NCBI GenBank assembly: GCA_964580585.1
Contig: CAZOKZ010000002.1
Coordinates: 124,001-188,000 of the forward strand
Direction: 5' to 3'
Source of the DNA: CAZOKZ01 sp964580585
GTDB taxonomy: Bacteria > Sumerlaeota > Sumerlaeia > SLMS01 > JAHLLQ01
DNA length: 64,000 nt
The stretch's first letter is position 1. Every line of letters starts with the position of its first letter. This document shows, one piece after another, positions 41,408-49,920 of this stretch. A program made the translations under genes and the position numbers. The notes under the pieces were generated by a model, which worked only from the letters and a program-made list of their open reading frames with translations, was not told the DNA's origin and did not search any database.

Positions 41408-42728
41408 CGGAAATCTCCTCGGAAACCGCATCGGTTTCATCTGAGAGAGGTGCTGGCTCAGAAGGCGGAACAGCGGCCCCGATAGCCTGCAACGTGATCG
41501 TGCTCGCCGTAGAACGCGATTCGTTGAAGGCGGGCGACCATTCCAAAATGAACTCATAAATCATCGGATAATCGGAAGCGGGAAGCAGCACCTGCAATTC
41601 CTGATCTTCGATCGTGTGCGAATCGATAGACGTTCCGCCAACACGCAACCTGGGGGCTTTGGCGATCAGGCGAACATCGTTTTGATCTTCGGGATGAGAC
41701 GCCAACTGTACCGCTAGAACTGTTTCTTCACCGGGCAGAACCAACGCTTTGTAAAATGTCCAATGAAACGGCTTTTTCCGATATCGTGGAATTTTTAATT
41801 CCAGAAAACCGTCGCGGCGAAGCGTCAGCCGTCCCTCCACACTTCGCCACGCCAGCGAAAGATCGAGGTCCTCTGAAATGGGCTGCCATCCAAGCGTGAA
41901 ATGGCGATCAAACGCGGGCGAGTTAAGGTCCTGGTTATTCAACCAAACTCGATTTGCTTCCAGAACGGGATTACCCTTTTCGAGTTGCCAGAGGCGAACT
42001 AGCAAATCTGTATCCAGTGACTCGCTTGCCATGCGGGACATCGAATGGCGAAATTCTGAATCGCTGTACGCATAGTCCGGTATTCTGGCAATCACTTCGG
42101 GCCAATGCTGTTGACCGAATTGGTGGAATTGCTCAAGGATGGGGATTAGCTCATCTGGGCCCAATTGATCGAACCGCGTTACCGCAAAAATCTCCTCGAG
42201 CGAATACCCGTTCAGGATCAACTCCTGGGCCACGTCCGCGCGGTATTCTTTGCCCAGCCGACCGATCGCTTCGGCAATGGCCAGTCCCTGGTCCCGGTCG
42301 CCGAGAAAATTCCACAAGCTGATGGCCTGGAGACGTTCGGCAGGATAATGCGGGTCCAATTCGTCCGAACGCGACAGCGCCACGCGAGCCTGATCGTCAT
42401 TGCCGAGATAAATTTGCTCGCGCGCAGCCATCATCCAGGATTTGGAAAACAATGGATCGAGTAAAATGGCTTGCTTACAATGTTCGAGTGCGAGGGCGTT
42501 GTCGGGTGGAAACACGTCTTCGGAAAAGTAATCCGCCAATCGCAATTCATAGCGCGCAAGCGGCGTTGGATTTTCCATTTCCGCCAATTCCGGCACGGAA
42601 AACTGAAAATGAGCAAACGTGCGTTCGTGCTGAAATCCGGCGCGCAATTGCCCCATCCCCCACCCCAGCAAAATGCCGGATCCCACCAATGCACAGATGC
42701 TGGACAGCCAAACAGCTTGCTTGCTCAC
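41400..42728 (-). CDS. Membrane-anchored TPR-type protein of the polysaccharide locus, 442 aa
   Basis: An N-terminal span (VWLSSICALVGSGILLGWGMG) anchors a periplasmic body. Residues 75-165 look like two or three TPR units (NALALEHCKQAILLDPLFSK, ARVALSRSDELDPHYPAERL). The C-terminal 200 residues are beta-rich without a recognised domain, ending in a Pro/Glu/Asp tail. Proteins of this shape often sit beside O-antigen ligase-like genes and may help assemble or couple the polymerase. It overlaps that gene by eight bases. The start is GTG 42728. I recognise no specific family. Confidence 0.65.
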   Translation of the reverse strand: MSKQAVWLSSICALVGSGILLGWGMGQLRAGFQHERTFAHFQFSVPELAEMENPTPLARYELRLADYFSEDVFPPDNALALEHCKQAILLDPLFSKSWMMAAREQIYLGNDDQARVALSRSDELDPHYPAERLQAISLWNFLGDRDQGLAIAEAIGRLGKEYRADVAQELILNGYSLEEIFAVTRFDQLGPDELIPILEQFHQFGQQHWPEVIARIPDYAYSDSEFRHSMSRMASESLDTDLLVRLWQLEKGNPVLEANRVWLNNQDLNSPAFDRHFTLGWQPISEDLDLSLAWRSVEGRLTLRRDGFLELKIPRYRKKPFHWTFYKALVLPGEETVLAVQLASHPEDQNDVRLIAKAPRLRVGGTSIDSHTIEDQELQVLLPASDYPMIYEFILEWSPAFNESRSTASTITLQAIGAAVPPSEPAPLSDETDAVSEEISDE

Positions 42729-42794
42729 GGGATTCCCATTTTACCGCAACGATGCGGTGCACGTGGATTGATTCAACACCTTGATGGAGGAAAA

Positions 42795-42820
42795 GAAAAA
42801 CCCGCCGAAGCGGGTTTTTT
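42795..42820 (-). terminator. Terminator after the WbuB-like glycosyltransferase
   Basis: AAAACCCGC (42797-42805) pairs with GCGGGTTTT (42810-42818), with a CGAA loop and T runs on both strands. It lies 28 bases beyond the glycosyltransferase stop on the minus strand and separates that gene from the TPR-ligase-Wza-Wzc unit. Confidence 0.9.
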
Positions 42821-42847
42821 GAGGATGAGATCGGTGAGGCGCAACCC

Positions 42848-44158
42848 TCAATCGAGTTGCGGTGCGCCTTCCGGGTCGCTCATGCGTTTGTCCGCCTGAA
42901 CCCGACGGATTGTGGCGTGAGCCAAACGTCGCACCCCGCGATGTCCGGGCTTCTGGGCTTCGAGTTCGAGCATCCGGATGAAACGCTCGCATCCACGGCG
43001 CATATCGAACCAACGCATGAAATGCTCGCGTCCGCGTTCGCCCATCTGGCGCGCTTCATCGGGATTTTCCGCCAAATGCTTGATTGCTGCCAGGAAACCG
43101 GCGTGATCGTCGGGATCCACCTGGATTCCGCAACGAGATTCCTTCAATATCTGGGCGATTTCGTTATTGGCGCTTCCAACAAAGATCACTGGTTTGGCTG
43201 CTGCCATGATCCCGTAGATTTTGCTCGGAACCAACAATCCGTCAAACCGTGGGTCCAGCGTTACCAAATGCGCGTCGGGAGCCGAAAGCGACTGGTTGAG
43301 CTCGGTGCGATCCTGATAAGGCAAAAATTTGACACTCTTGCTGAAACCCGCGAGCTTATCTCGCAGTTCGCCTTCTTTTTTGCCCGAACCAACAAACAGG
43401 AAATTGTAATCGCTCGATCCGTTCAGCGATTGAATACCGGCAATCACCGATTTGAAGGTGTGGCACGCGCCCATGTTCCCCGAATACATCAAGGTGAACT
43501 TGGTTTCATCGACATGAGACTGGCGAAAGGCATTCTCCTCAGCGGGAATGGGAACGATTTCCTTCCCACACGACCAGCTTTGAATGACCTGGATTTGTTT
43601 TTCCGACACGCCTTTGCGCATCAGAATCTGCTTCATGTCCGATCCCAGAACGATGATCTTGTTCGCCGTGTGATAGCTGAATTTGCCCAACAACGCCCAC
43701 AAACCCGAGATGGGACCGAAACGAGAAAGCAACCCGGCACGATGTGCAATGTCCGGATAAATGTCCATGACCCAGTACACAAAACGGCTGCGACGTACGA
43801 GGCGTAACCATGTGCCGAGAAGCGAAATCATCGGCGGAGTAGTCAGCGTCACGACGACATCGACGGTCGGGAGTTTGTGCGCTTTGACAAAAGCATGGCG
43901 GTAGAAGGACAGGTACTCCAGAATACGATCGCGATACCGTTTGCGGCTGCCTGCGGAGATCGACACGCGGTGAACGTTCACTCCATTGATCGTTTCCTCT
44001 TCGGGAAGCGTTATTTTGCGTCCGTCATAGAGGCGATTTCCGGTCAAAACATGGACATCGTGACCAAGTTCAGCAAGGCTCTCACACAAATCGGCCATCT
44101 GCTGGGCCGTTGCGGCGTAGTCTGGCGCATAGTATTGATTAATAAACAGGAAGCGCAT
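42848..44158 (-). CDS. WbuB-like glycosyltransferase family 4, 436 aa
   Basis: Opening MRFLFINQYYAPDYAATAQQ and HDVHVLTGN are typical of WbuB. LTTPPMISLLGTWLRLVRR followed by FVYWVMDIYPDIAHRAGL is the family's conserved acceptor-domain block. The donor domain has MYSGNMGACHTFKSV, FVGSGKKEGEL and LLVPSKIYGIMAAAKPVIFVG, and the usual E-x7-E is read as SKIYGIMAA-like, a known variation in this subfamily. It would add a deoxy- or acetamido-sugar to the exopolysaccharide repeat on undecaprenyl phosphate. The ATG at 44158 is preferred because AGGA lies eight bases upstream. ATG 44167 is an alternative. Confidence 0.92.
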   Translation of the reverse strand: MRFLFINQYYAPDYAATAQQMADLCESLAELGHDVHVLTGNRLYDGRKITLPEEETINGVNVHRVSISAGSRKRYRDRILEYLSFYRHAFVKAHKLPTVDVVVTLTTPPMISLLGTWLRLVRRSRFVYWVMDIYPDIAHRAGLLSRFGPISGLWALLGKFSYHTANKIIVLGSDMKQILMRKGVSEKQIQVIQSWSCGKEIVPIPAEENAFRQSHVDETKFTLMYSGNMGACHTFKSVIAGIQSLNGSSDYNFLFVGSGKKEGELRDKLAGFSKSVKFLPYQDRTELNQSLSAPDAHLVTLDPRFDGLLVPSKIYGIMAAAKPVIFVGSANNEIAQILKESRCGIQVDPDDHAGFLAAIKHLAENPDEARQMGERGREHFMRWFDMRRGCERFIRMLELEAQKPGHRGVRRLAHATIRRVQADKRMSDPEGAPQLD

Positions 44159-44485
44159 AAATTTCATCCTGTCGTGCAAGCCGGCAGACCGGTGAAGCAC
44201 TCATGGAACGCCTGAAATCAGGCTCCCCATGTGCGTTCTGTCTCATCATTCCGAGTGCGGCCTTGCGAGATTTATATCGCGTGGCGTCTTCTCTGGGAAA
44301 AAGCCACCACAGTGATCTGTAAATTCAGTGCAATATTCTTGGCTGTAACTGAAGCCCAGAACTGAGGTTGGATCAACAGATAATTGCACGTACCTTCTGC
44401 CAATACTGAAAAGTCCTTTATAAAGCGAGGCAATTCAAGCGCCTGTCAGCGCTCCAATTTTACCTGAAAAACGGAGACGCGGCAC
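44159..44485. other. Intergenic region between NusG paralog and glycosyltransferase
   Basis: About 330 bases without a gene. On the minus strand this is the leader that a NusG/RfaH-type factor would act on, but I could not recognise an ops/JUMPstart-like element by eye. No terminator was seen after the NusG paralog. Confidence 0.4.
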
Positions 44486-45166
44486 TCAATCGCCATTCGA
44501 ATCCCCACCATCGGGCAAATCGGCATTCCAACCTCGGCTTCGCCGCATCCGGCGTCCTCCCCGGTGGCGTTTTTTTCCAGCCGAAGCTTCGTCGATTTTG
44601 TCCAGAATTACCAGATGCGCCAGGGGGACGTACAGCTCGAACATCTTGCCCACGATGGGCAACGATACCACCATCAGAGCACGCGTGTTGACCACATTCA
44701 GGATACGTCCACGCACTCCACGCATGGCTCCGGTGACAATTTCGGCCTCATCGCCTCCGGGCACCAATTCATCTGCCAAAATACGGGGGTTGCATTGCAG
44801 CAGCATCCGAAGCAACTCGATTTCGCCTTCCGGAATCACCGAGGGTTCGCCGGGCCGGGTGCCAACCACGCGAACGACATGCTCCTGCTCGTTGATCCGG
44901 CCATAGAGCGCCGTGTCCATTTGACAGTAAATAAATACGTAGTTGGTGAACAACAACTCCGTGCCCGGCACGCTGCTCTGGCTCTCGACGGTGCGACTCA
45001 ACCGGGGGACCAATGTATCGCGATATCCCCAGTCTTTGAGAAGCCGGGCTATCTGATCCTCTGCCCCGTGACGCGTGTAAATGGCATACCAGAATGCAAG
45101 CGCTTCGGAGGATTCCTGCGTGTTGCTCTTGCCTGTTTGATCGACCGGAATAGTCATACGCCTCAT
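44486..45166 (-). CDS. Specialised NusG/RfaH/UpxY-like transcription antiterminator, 226 aa
   Basis: The NGN domain is recognisable: FWYAIYTRHGAEDQIARLLKD, DTLVPRLSRTVES, LFTNYVFIYCQMD and HVVRVVGTRPGEPSVIPEGEI. A KOW-type C-terminal domain follows (VTGAMRGVRGRILNVVNTRA, VGKMFELYVPLAHL), then a basic Arg/Gly tail. Housekeeping NusG lies beside rplK/rplA, whereas paralogs lead polysaccharide operons (UpxY, RfaH, LoaP) and allow RNA polymerase to read through them. This one heads the minus-strand exopolysaccharide locus, so it probably controls it. The start at 45166 is uncertain; ATG 45157 is an alternative. Confidence 0.88.
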   Translation of the reverse strand: MRRMTIPVDQTGKSNTQESSEALAFWYAIYTRHGAEDQIARLLKDWGYRDTLVPRLSRTVESQSSVPGTELLFTNYVFIYCQMDTALYGRINEQEHVVRVVGTRPGEPSVIPEGEIELLRMLLQCNPRILADELVPGGDEAEIVTGAMRGVRGRILNVVNTRALMVVSLPIVGKMFELYVPLAHLVILDKIDEASAGKKRHRGGRRMRRSRGWNADLPDGGDSNGD

Positions 45167-45239
45167 GGTGCCCAATTTTCAACTTGAAGCATTAGTGTAT
45201 TCGAGCCGTCCTTCCGCGATCAAGCCTTGATCAACATAC

Positions 45240-45273
45240 AACTCGGGGGCAGCCGAACGGCTGCCCCCGAGAA
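45240..45273 (-). terminator. Terminator after the HPF/sigma-like gene
   Basis: CTCGGGGGCAGCC (45242-45254) pairs perfectly with GGCTGCCCCCGAG (45259-45271) with a four-base loop, a very stable 13-base stem. On the minus strand it follows the HPF/sigma-like stop by about 35 bases and precedes the NusG paralog. The T tract is interrupted (TTGTATGTT). Confidence 0.75.
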
Positions 45274-45306
45274 GTCTAGCAATTGGCGCAAGAAGCCTGC
45301 GCAAAT

Positions 45307-46407
45307 TTACGCGCTGGCTGATTCCGATTTCACGGCGCCGTGCGCGACGCCGTTCGTACCATGAAGCTTCGACCAGCCTTCTTGCAACGCCTTGACGCAT
45401 TCGTTGATGTCCTGCTGGACGGAATCGTCCGAACGATTTTGAATCATGGCGATTTCATAGACATCGAAGCCCTCGACGCGATTGAGGAAAAACGCCGACC
45501 GCGCTTTTGAGGGGAAATTCGACAAGTACTTGAGGATGATGCGGTGTTCTTCCACATCGGTCATATGGTGATCGGGGTCTTCGGCATGATCGTCGATCAG
45601 CACATCCTCCATGCGCAACGCCGTGAACGGCTGGAAGTACTCGCGTTCTTCCATTTCGGTTCCATTGATACCCCAGCGCTCATCCTCTGGCGCTCCCTGC
45701 TCGATGGAGATCATCTCGCTATCGTCGGGACGATGACGCGAGACCTCGTCGGCGAGCATCATTTCAATCTGGCGATAAAGCACCTGCTCCAGGGTTTTGG
45801 GATCGGCCATGACACTACCGTTGGCTTCGAGAGCCCCAAGGATTGCCTGATCCACCAAATCGTCCGGTGTCAGGTAATCGGCGGGCAATTCGCCAGCAAC
45901 CTGGGCCGCGTGAATGTGATCGCGAGCAAAATTGTACAACGATGACATTAATGGACGCATACGCGCGAACAAGGGGTGGCTTTCCGGCTCCAGGTTCAAA
46001 GATTGGGCCTGGCTCAATCCGGGGGATTTGACCAGATCGTCTGCGAAGTTTTGAAACATTTCCTGGGTCGAACGGCGGCGACGGTTCAGGTAGTCTTTAC
46101 GAACCTTGGCCACACTCCGGCGCAGTTCCTTTTTCAGCGCCGATTCGACACTGTTCATCAAGCTGTTCAAATCATGATTGTCTTTGTGAACGACCACGGT
46201 CTGGTCGGGAAGTTGGAAGCTGATGGTCAGGTGATACATCGGGCGATCAACCGAGCCATCGCTGGTCAAGCGGGCTCGGAATATGGTGACTCCTGGCGCG
46301 TGTCTCCCTAATCGTTTCTTAATGGAAGGTAGGATCTTGTTGAGGTGATACTCCACAGTTTTTCGTTCTTTTGTCGTGATTCCGGGAGTTGCAAGGATCA
46401 ATTTCAT
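45307..46407 (-). CDS. Fusion of HPF/RaiA-like ribosome-binding domain with sigma-70-like regions, 366 aa
   Basis: Residues 1-105 resemble the HPF/RaiA (sigma-54 modulation) fold: ERKTVEYHLNKILPSIKKRL, then HLTISFQLPDQTVVVHKDNH and SLMNSVESALKKELRRSVAK. The middle (about 145-222) has MRPLMSSLYNFARDH and YLTPDDLVDQAILGALEA, like sigma region 2 ('...eDlvqea...alE'). Residues 287-348 (ILKYLSNFPSKARSAFFLNR, VEGFDVYEIAMIQNRSDDSV) match sigma region 4, a helix-turn-helix. Known HPF proteins dimerise or hibernate ribosomes. A combined protein suggests a link between ribosome state and transcription, but promoter binding is unproven and basic recognition residues are few. I have an impression of similar proteins in Planctomycetota. 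Confidence 0.7.
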   Translation of the reverse strand: MKLILATPGITTKERKTVEYHLNKILPSIKKRLGRHAPGVTIFRARLTSDGSVDRPMYHLTISFQLPDQTVVVHKDNHDLNSLMNSVESALKKELRRSVAKVRKDYLNRRRRSTQEMFQNFADDLVKSPGLSQAQSLNLEPESHPLFARMRPLMSSLYNFARDHIHAAQVAGELPADYLTPDDLVDQAILGALEANGSVMADPKTLEQVLYRQIEMMLADEVSRHRPDDSEMISIEQGAPEDERWGINGTEMEEREYFQPFTALRMEDVLIDDHAEDPDHHMTDVEEHRIILKYLSNFPSKARSAFFLNRVEGFDVYEIAMIQNRSDDSVQQDINECVKALQEGWSKLHGTNGVAHGAVKSESASA

Positions 46408-46682
46408 ATTGGCTTCCTACCATGGTGGGATTTCGTGGACATCCTGCATGGATGCCGATTCAAAAAAACTATTCCTCTAATCAGAATAATGAACAAAAAC
46501 TCACGCTGGGTGCAAAGAAAATTTAGCCTTTTTAAATCTTAATCGACCAGCTAGATGTAAAAAAGCTAGATTTCTCAATGATCTGACTCCTTCTGCTGCA
46601 AAGTGGTTTTTTCTCCTGTCTTTTAAACTCACCCTCTCTTGGAGCATGCCATGCTCTTCATTTCGGGTTTCAAAATCCGGGC
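46408..46682. other. Upstream region of the HPF/sigma-like gene, AT-rich, no gene seen
   Basis: About 275 bases, more AT-rich than the surroundings (46470-46640). It probably contains the promoter of the minus-strand gene starting at 46407. No coding frame or structured RNA was recognised. Confidence 0.45.
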
Positions 46683-46723
46683 CAAAAACAATCGACCGCC
46701 AGGTTTCCCTGGCGGCCGATCAC
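46683..46723 (-). terminator. Rho-independent terminator after the HlyD-like gene
   Basis: CCGCCAGG (46696-46703) pairs with CCTGGCGG (46708-46715), extended by ATCG/CGAT. The minus-strand tail is TTGTTTTTGG. It closes the VTC-DUF4956-HlyD operon, 25 bases after the stop. Confidence 0.88.
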
Positions 46724-46747
46724 GTGAGACAAATTCTGAATGTTCAA

Positions 46748-47908
46748 TTAGCGCTTGTGGAAAAACACCGTGACAATTTCACCCGGAACAAGACCGTCCG
46801 ATTCCATCATTTTGACCAGAAACGGTCGGCCATATTCGGAAATGTTCAGGTTTCGCTGAAGTCGTCCGGGCAAAGCCTCGAATGCGGGTCCAAGCGATTG
46901 CACCCGAGCATCCAGACGATGCGTTCCATTGGATAATGTGCCAACTTGCACGTCTTCGCCCGCGTATGGTTCAATTGGTGCAGAAGGGGGCAAATACGCC
47001 ACAATCGTCGTGGCGTCCTCCGACGTAATTTGCACAACGGGCAACCCAGCCTGGACATTTTTACCCGCCTCAATGTACGAAGCGCTGACCACACCATCGA
47101 TGGGGCTGCGCAGATACAGGCCAGCCATTTGTGCAGAAAATAATTCCACTCTGGTCGCCATCACGTCCACCTGACGTTCGTATGGAGCGAGCACTTCGGC
47201 GAAGTTCGGCGCCTGAAGCCGATTGGCAGCGAATTCCGCCAAACGATTGCGGGCTTCAGCGACTTGTTTCTGCGTTTCGATAAGAGAACTTTCGTTTTCG
47301 TTGATGGACTTTTCAATCGCATCGGCTTCCATGCGAATGCGGTCGAGGTCGGCGCTTTGATTCACACCCATCTCGATCAACTGGGCGAGCCGTTGTTCTT
47401 CCAACCGTAAGCCAGAGAGCTGAATCTTGTTCACCTCGATAGTTACCCGACGATCGAGTACTGCGAGTTGAGCGTTGTTCAGGTCAACTTCGAGTCGGCG
47501 TTCGTCCAATTGACGCGATTCCCGATATTCTTGAACGCTACGTTCGAGCTTCAACCGTTCGGCAGACACCTGGGCCTGAAGAGCAGCCATTTCGGCTTCG
47601 AGCATTTTGCGCTCGAATAGCAGTTCGGTCGCATCCAGTTCGACGACGATGTCCCCCTGCTTGACCTTGCTGTGCAACGGAGCGCGAACCGCTGCGATCC
47701 GGCCATCGACCAACGGTGTGACCGTGGTCTGCGACACGTTGATGATTCCTTTAACGCTGTAGGTCTGCGATTCGGAGACGTACAAACTGAAACAAAGGAA
47801 TATCGCAACGACCCAAACCACGATGGGCCCCACTCGCGTGGCTGTCCAATGAAACCGCCTCCGCAAGGAAACGGGAATCGGTTGAGTGGATGGTGAATTC
47901 CGCTTCAC
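46748..47908 (-). CDS. HlyD/membrane-fusion-type protein, about 386 aa
   Basis: One N-terminal span (VGPIVVWVVAIFLCFSLYV) precedes a split biotinyl-lipoyl domain (VTPLVDGRIAAVRAPLHSKV and LRSPIDGVVSASYIEAGKNV). A long coiled-coil hairpin (about 95-255) lies between the halves, followed by a beta-barrel part (PPSAPIEPYAGEDVQVG). This is the HlyD/EmrA/Alg44-like adaptor architecture that spans the periplasm or binds glycan synthases. The GTG at 47908 has an excellent GGAGGGG site seven bases upstream, whereas TTG 47974 has none, so the shorter form is preferred. It lies 132 bases after the DUF4956 gene, probably in one operon, with no transporter beside it. Confidence 0.82.
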   Translation of the reverse strand: MKRNSPSTQPIPVSLRRRFHWTATRVGPIVVWVVAIFLCFSLYVSESQTYSVKGIINVSQTTVTPLVDGRIAAVRAPLHSKVKQGDIVVELDATELLFERKMLEAEMAALQAQVSAERLKLERSVQEYRESRQLDERRLEVDLNNAQLAVLDRRVTIEVNKIQLSGLRLEEQRLAQLIEMGVNQSADLDRIRMEADAIEKSINENESSLIETQKQVAEARNRLAEFAANRLQAPNFAEVLAPYERQVDVMATRVELFSAQMAGLYLRSPIDGVVSASYIEAGKNVQAGLPVVQITSEDATTIVAYLPPSAPIEPYAGEDVQVGTLSNGTHRLDARVQSLGPAFEALPGRLQRNLNISEYGRPFLVKMMESDGLVPGEIVTVFFHKR

Positions 47909-48040
47909 GTTGAGTCCCCTCCCTTCGGGCGACATGCCCCTGCTTGTATCGTCCTGACCTCTGTCATTCCCCAAGTCCTCCGGCTTGTTTAATGATCGCC
48001 GATCGCTGAAAACGAACGGCTTACCCCCTCCACCTTCACA

Positions 48041-48730
48041 TCAGACCTCGGCTTGATCGCCCTGCAGGAGCAGCGACACACCCGAGACCCCTTCGATCGA
48101 TTTGAGTTCCTCGATGAACTCGTTACTGCGACCCGGATCGCGCAACATCAGACGATAAGAAAAGTCCTCCAAAGGCTTTTCAAACTCCGAGCGATGCGAA
48201 ATCAGGCTGGTTTTCAAACAGTGACGCGACATGATGCGGGCAATCAGATCGCCTTGTTCTTTGGGCGCTTCAAATCGCAGAAGCGCGTCGTGCAATTGCC
48301 GTGAACCAAACGAGGTCATCGACAAATACATTACCACCATGACAAAGACCGCTGTCCCAATGGTCAGCGGCAAAAAGTTCCACGTTCCGGCGCCGAGCCC
48401 GACGGCAAGTTCCATGAAAATGAACGCCGTGTCGCGCGTGTCCTTGAGCACGTTACGGAATCGAATGACAGCGAAAGCACCGAACAACCCGAACGCCACG
48501 ACCACATTGGTTCCGACGATCATCATGATCAATGCGATCACAACGGCGATAATAACGAGCGATTGCACGTAAGCCCGGCTGTAGGAAACGCCCGAATGGC
48601 TCCAGGTGTAAGCCCAGGCGACAATCTGGCCGGCAATAAACGCATACAACAACGCCATGATCATCATACCAAGCGTCGGGGCTTGGGCGCTGCTTTGAAA
48701 TAACTGAAAAAACGAACCCAAATCATTCAT
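48041..48730 (-). CDS. DUF4956 family membrane protein, 229 aa
   Basis: Three to four membrane spans (LGMMIMALLYAFIAGQIVAW, LVIIAVVIALIMMIVG, IGTAVFVMVVMYLSM) are interleaved with FGLFGAFAVIRFRNVLKDTRD, the strongly conserved DUF4956 block, followed by a soluble C-terminal ACT-like region (LEDFSYRLMLRDPGRSNEF). DUF4956 genes are regularly paired with VTC-type polyphosphate polymerase genes, as here. The start at 48730 overlaps the VTC stop by four bases (ATGA). The family's function is unknown; a membrane partner of the polymerase is likely. Confidence 0.88.
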   Translation of the reverse strand: MNDLGSFFQLFQSSAQAPTLGMMIMALLYAFIAGQIVAWAYTWSHSGVSYSRAYVQSLVIIAVVIALIMMIVGTNVVVAFGLFGAFAVIRFRNVLKDTRDTAFIFMELAVGLGAGTWNFLPLTIGTAVFVMVVMYLSMTSFGSRQLHDALLRFEAPKEQGDLIARIMSRHCLKTSLISHRSEFEKPLEDFSYRLMLRDPGRSNEFIEELKSIEGVSGVSLLLQGDQAEV

Positions 48731-49521
48731 CCCGCAACCCTCGCTCGTCTGAAGAATGGCTGATGTTCTGCGACACCCTGATGCGCAAGGGCACCATAAA
48801 GCCTGTCCATGCACAGCATGTATTTCGGCACTGAAACGCGGTGCATTTCATAGGTGCGAATGACGTCCTGGAGCCAGGCAGGAATCGCACGCTCGAATTT
48901 GACCTCGACGATGGTCTTCGGTAAATCGACGTCCACCCAACCGGGCGCCTCTTGATCGGGAACCTCATCGACCAACTCGTGCGCTTGCAATTCCGTGTCG
49001 AAGGTCACGCGCAGGTACTCGTTCACATCGCCGGTCCAGGCTTCGCGATGATAACGAACAAAACAAGCGGGGACAGCATTCAAACGGCGAACGCGCTCGC
49101 CGAGACGATGGCTTTCCGCAAGCGTTTCGTTGGTGGTCTGAAAATCTCTTTCCCGCAAACGCTGGCCTTGAAGATAATGGTTCAACATCCCGTCTTTCAG
49201 GAGAATCCGCGACTTGGATATAACATCGGCGGTGCGGCGTTTTTCCTCGAAGACAACGGGAGGCGCGCCTGCTCCGTGATACCAACGAGCCCGCAACTTG
49301 AAGCGATTTTTTTCGCCCGCATATGCCGTGCGGTAACAGTAGGAATCCAGGCTGTCGAAATACAGGCTTGAACACATGTATTGATGTTTGGGAACGTTTT
49401 TACAAAAGGGGTCCAGGCGCATGTAAAACGGCAAGACCCTGCGTACTTCCTCGGCCTTGAAGGCGGGAAGCAGATATTTGCACTCGAAGCGCGAAGAAAA
49501 ACCAAACTGATTCAAGGCCAT
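48727..49521 (-). CDS. VTC-domain (polyphosphate polymerase-like) protein, 264 aa
   Basis: A tunnel-shaped VTC/CYTH-like domain is suggested by RFECKYLLP, SSLYFDSLDSYCYRTAYAGE, RFKLRARWYH, VVFEEKRRTADVISKSR, VPACFVRYHREAW, YLRVTFDTEL and TIVEVKFERAIPAWL. These give the alternating Lys/Arg/Glu strands that bind triphosphate and metal. In yeast Vtc4 this domain makes polyphosphate from ATP. Bacterial members sit with DUF4956 and sometimes CotH genes. CotH is absent here. An in-frame ATG at 49521 is the clear start. Confidence 0.88.
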   Translation of the reverse strand: MALNQFGFSSRFECKYLLPAFKAEEVRRVLPFYMRLDPFCKNVPKHQYMCSSLYFDSLDSYCYRTAYAGEKNRFKLRARWYHGAGAPPVVFEEKRRTADVISKSRILLKDGMLNHYLQGQRLRERDFQTTNETLAESHRLGERVRRLNAVPACFVRYHREAWTGDVNEYLRVTFDTELQAHELVDEVPDQEAPGWVDVDLPKTIVEVKFERAIPAWLQDVIRTYEMHRVSVPKYMLCMDRLYGALAHQGVAEHQPFFRRARVAG

Positions 49522-49860
49522 GCACTCGCTTCCATTCGCAGAACAAAACCATCGACTGAAAACGGCTCGGATCCGCGTTCAATTGCTGGCACCTGTCCCG
49601 GAAATAACCAAGCTTACCGGGTGGCACGCCTTTCCGCCACCTCAGCCAATATTTTCTGGAATTGAGGCTGAATCTCCATTTCAACCTCGCCTCTCCCCCG
49701 GGACAAGAAACGCCGATTAGTTCCTCCCAATCGGAAACATTGTCCGGTCATGATTCGAAGTACAGACTTCGATCCATGATGGCAACGATTGTAGTCAGCA
49801 CAGGGGAGTATGCAAGGAGAGATTTAACGTTTTATTAAGAAGATGTTAGGAAAATAGATA
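49522..49860. other. Intergenic region upstream of the VTC gene, no gene supported
   Basis: About 340 bases. A 21-codon frame on the minus strand (MEIQPQFQKILAEVAERR..., near 49685-49620) has a weak ribosome site but no other support. The promoter of the VTC operon is probably here. Confidence 0.4.
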
Positions 49861-49893
49861 AAAAAGAGCGGAGAAGACCAGCTTCCCCGCTCA
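49859..49893 (-). terminator. Rho-independent terminator after htpG
   Basis: GAGCGG-A-GAAG (49866-49876) pairs with CTTC-C-CCGCTC (49882-49892), with six T residues on the minus strand directly after the stem. It lies 28 bases beyond the htpG stop. Confidence 0.9.
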
Positions 49894-49920
49894 GAGCAAT
49901 CCAAAGACTGCCAATATCCG

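Noticed and set aside
44159..44485. ops/JUMPstart element
   Set aside because: No GGCGGTAGCGTG-like core could be read on the minus strand; a diverged element remains possible but is unsupported.
49620..49685. 21-codon frame (MEIQPQFQKIL...) before the VTC gene
   Set aside because: Weak ribosome site, no conservation evidence and too short to judge.
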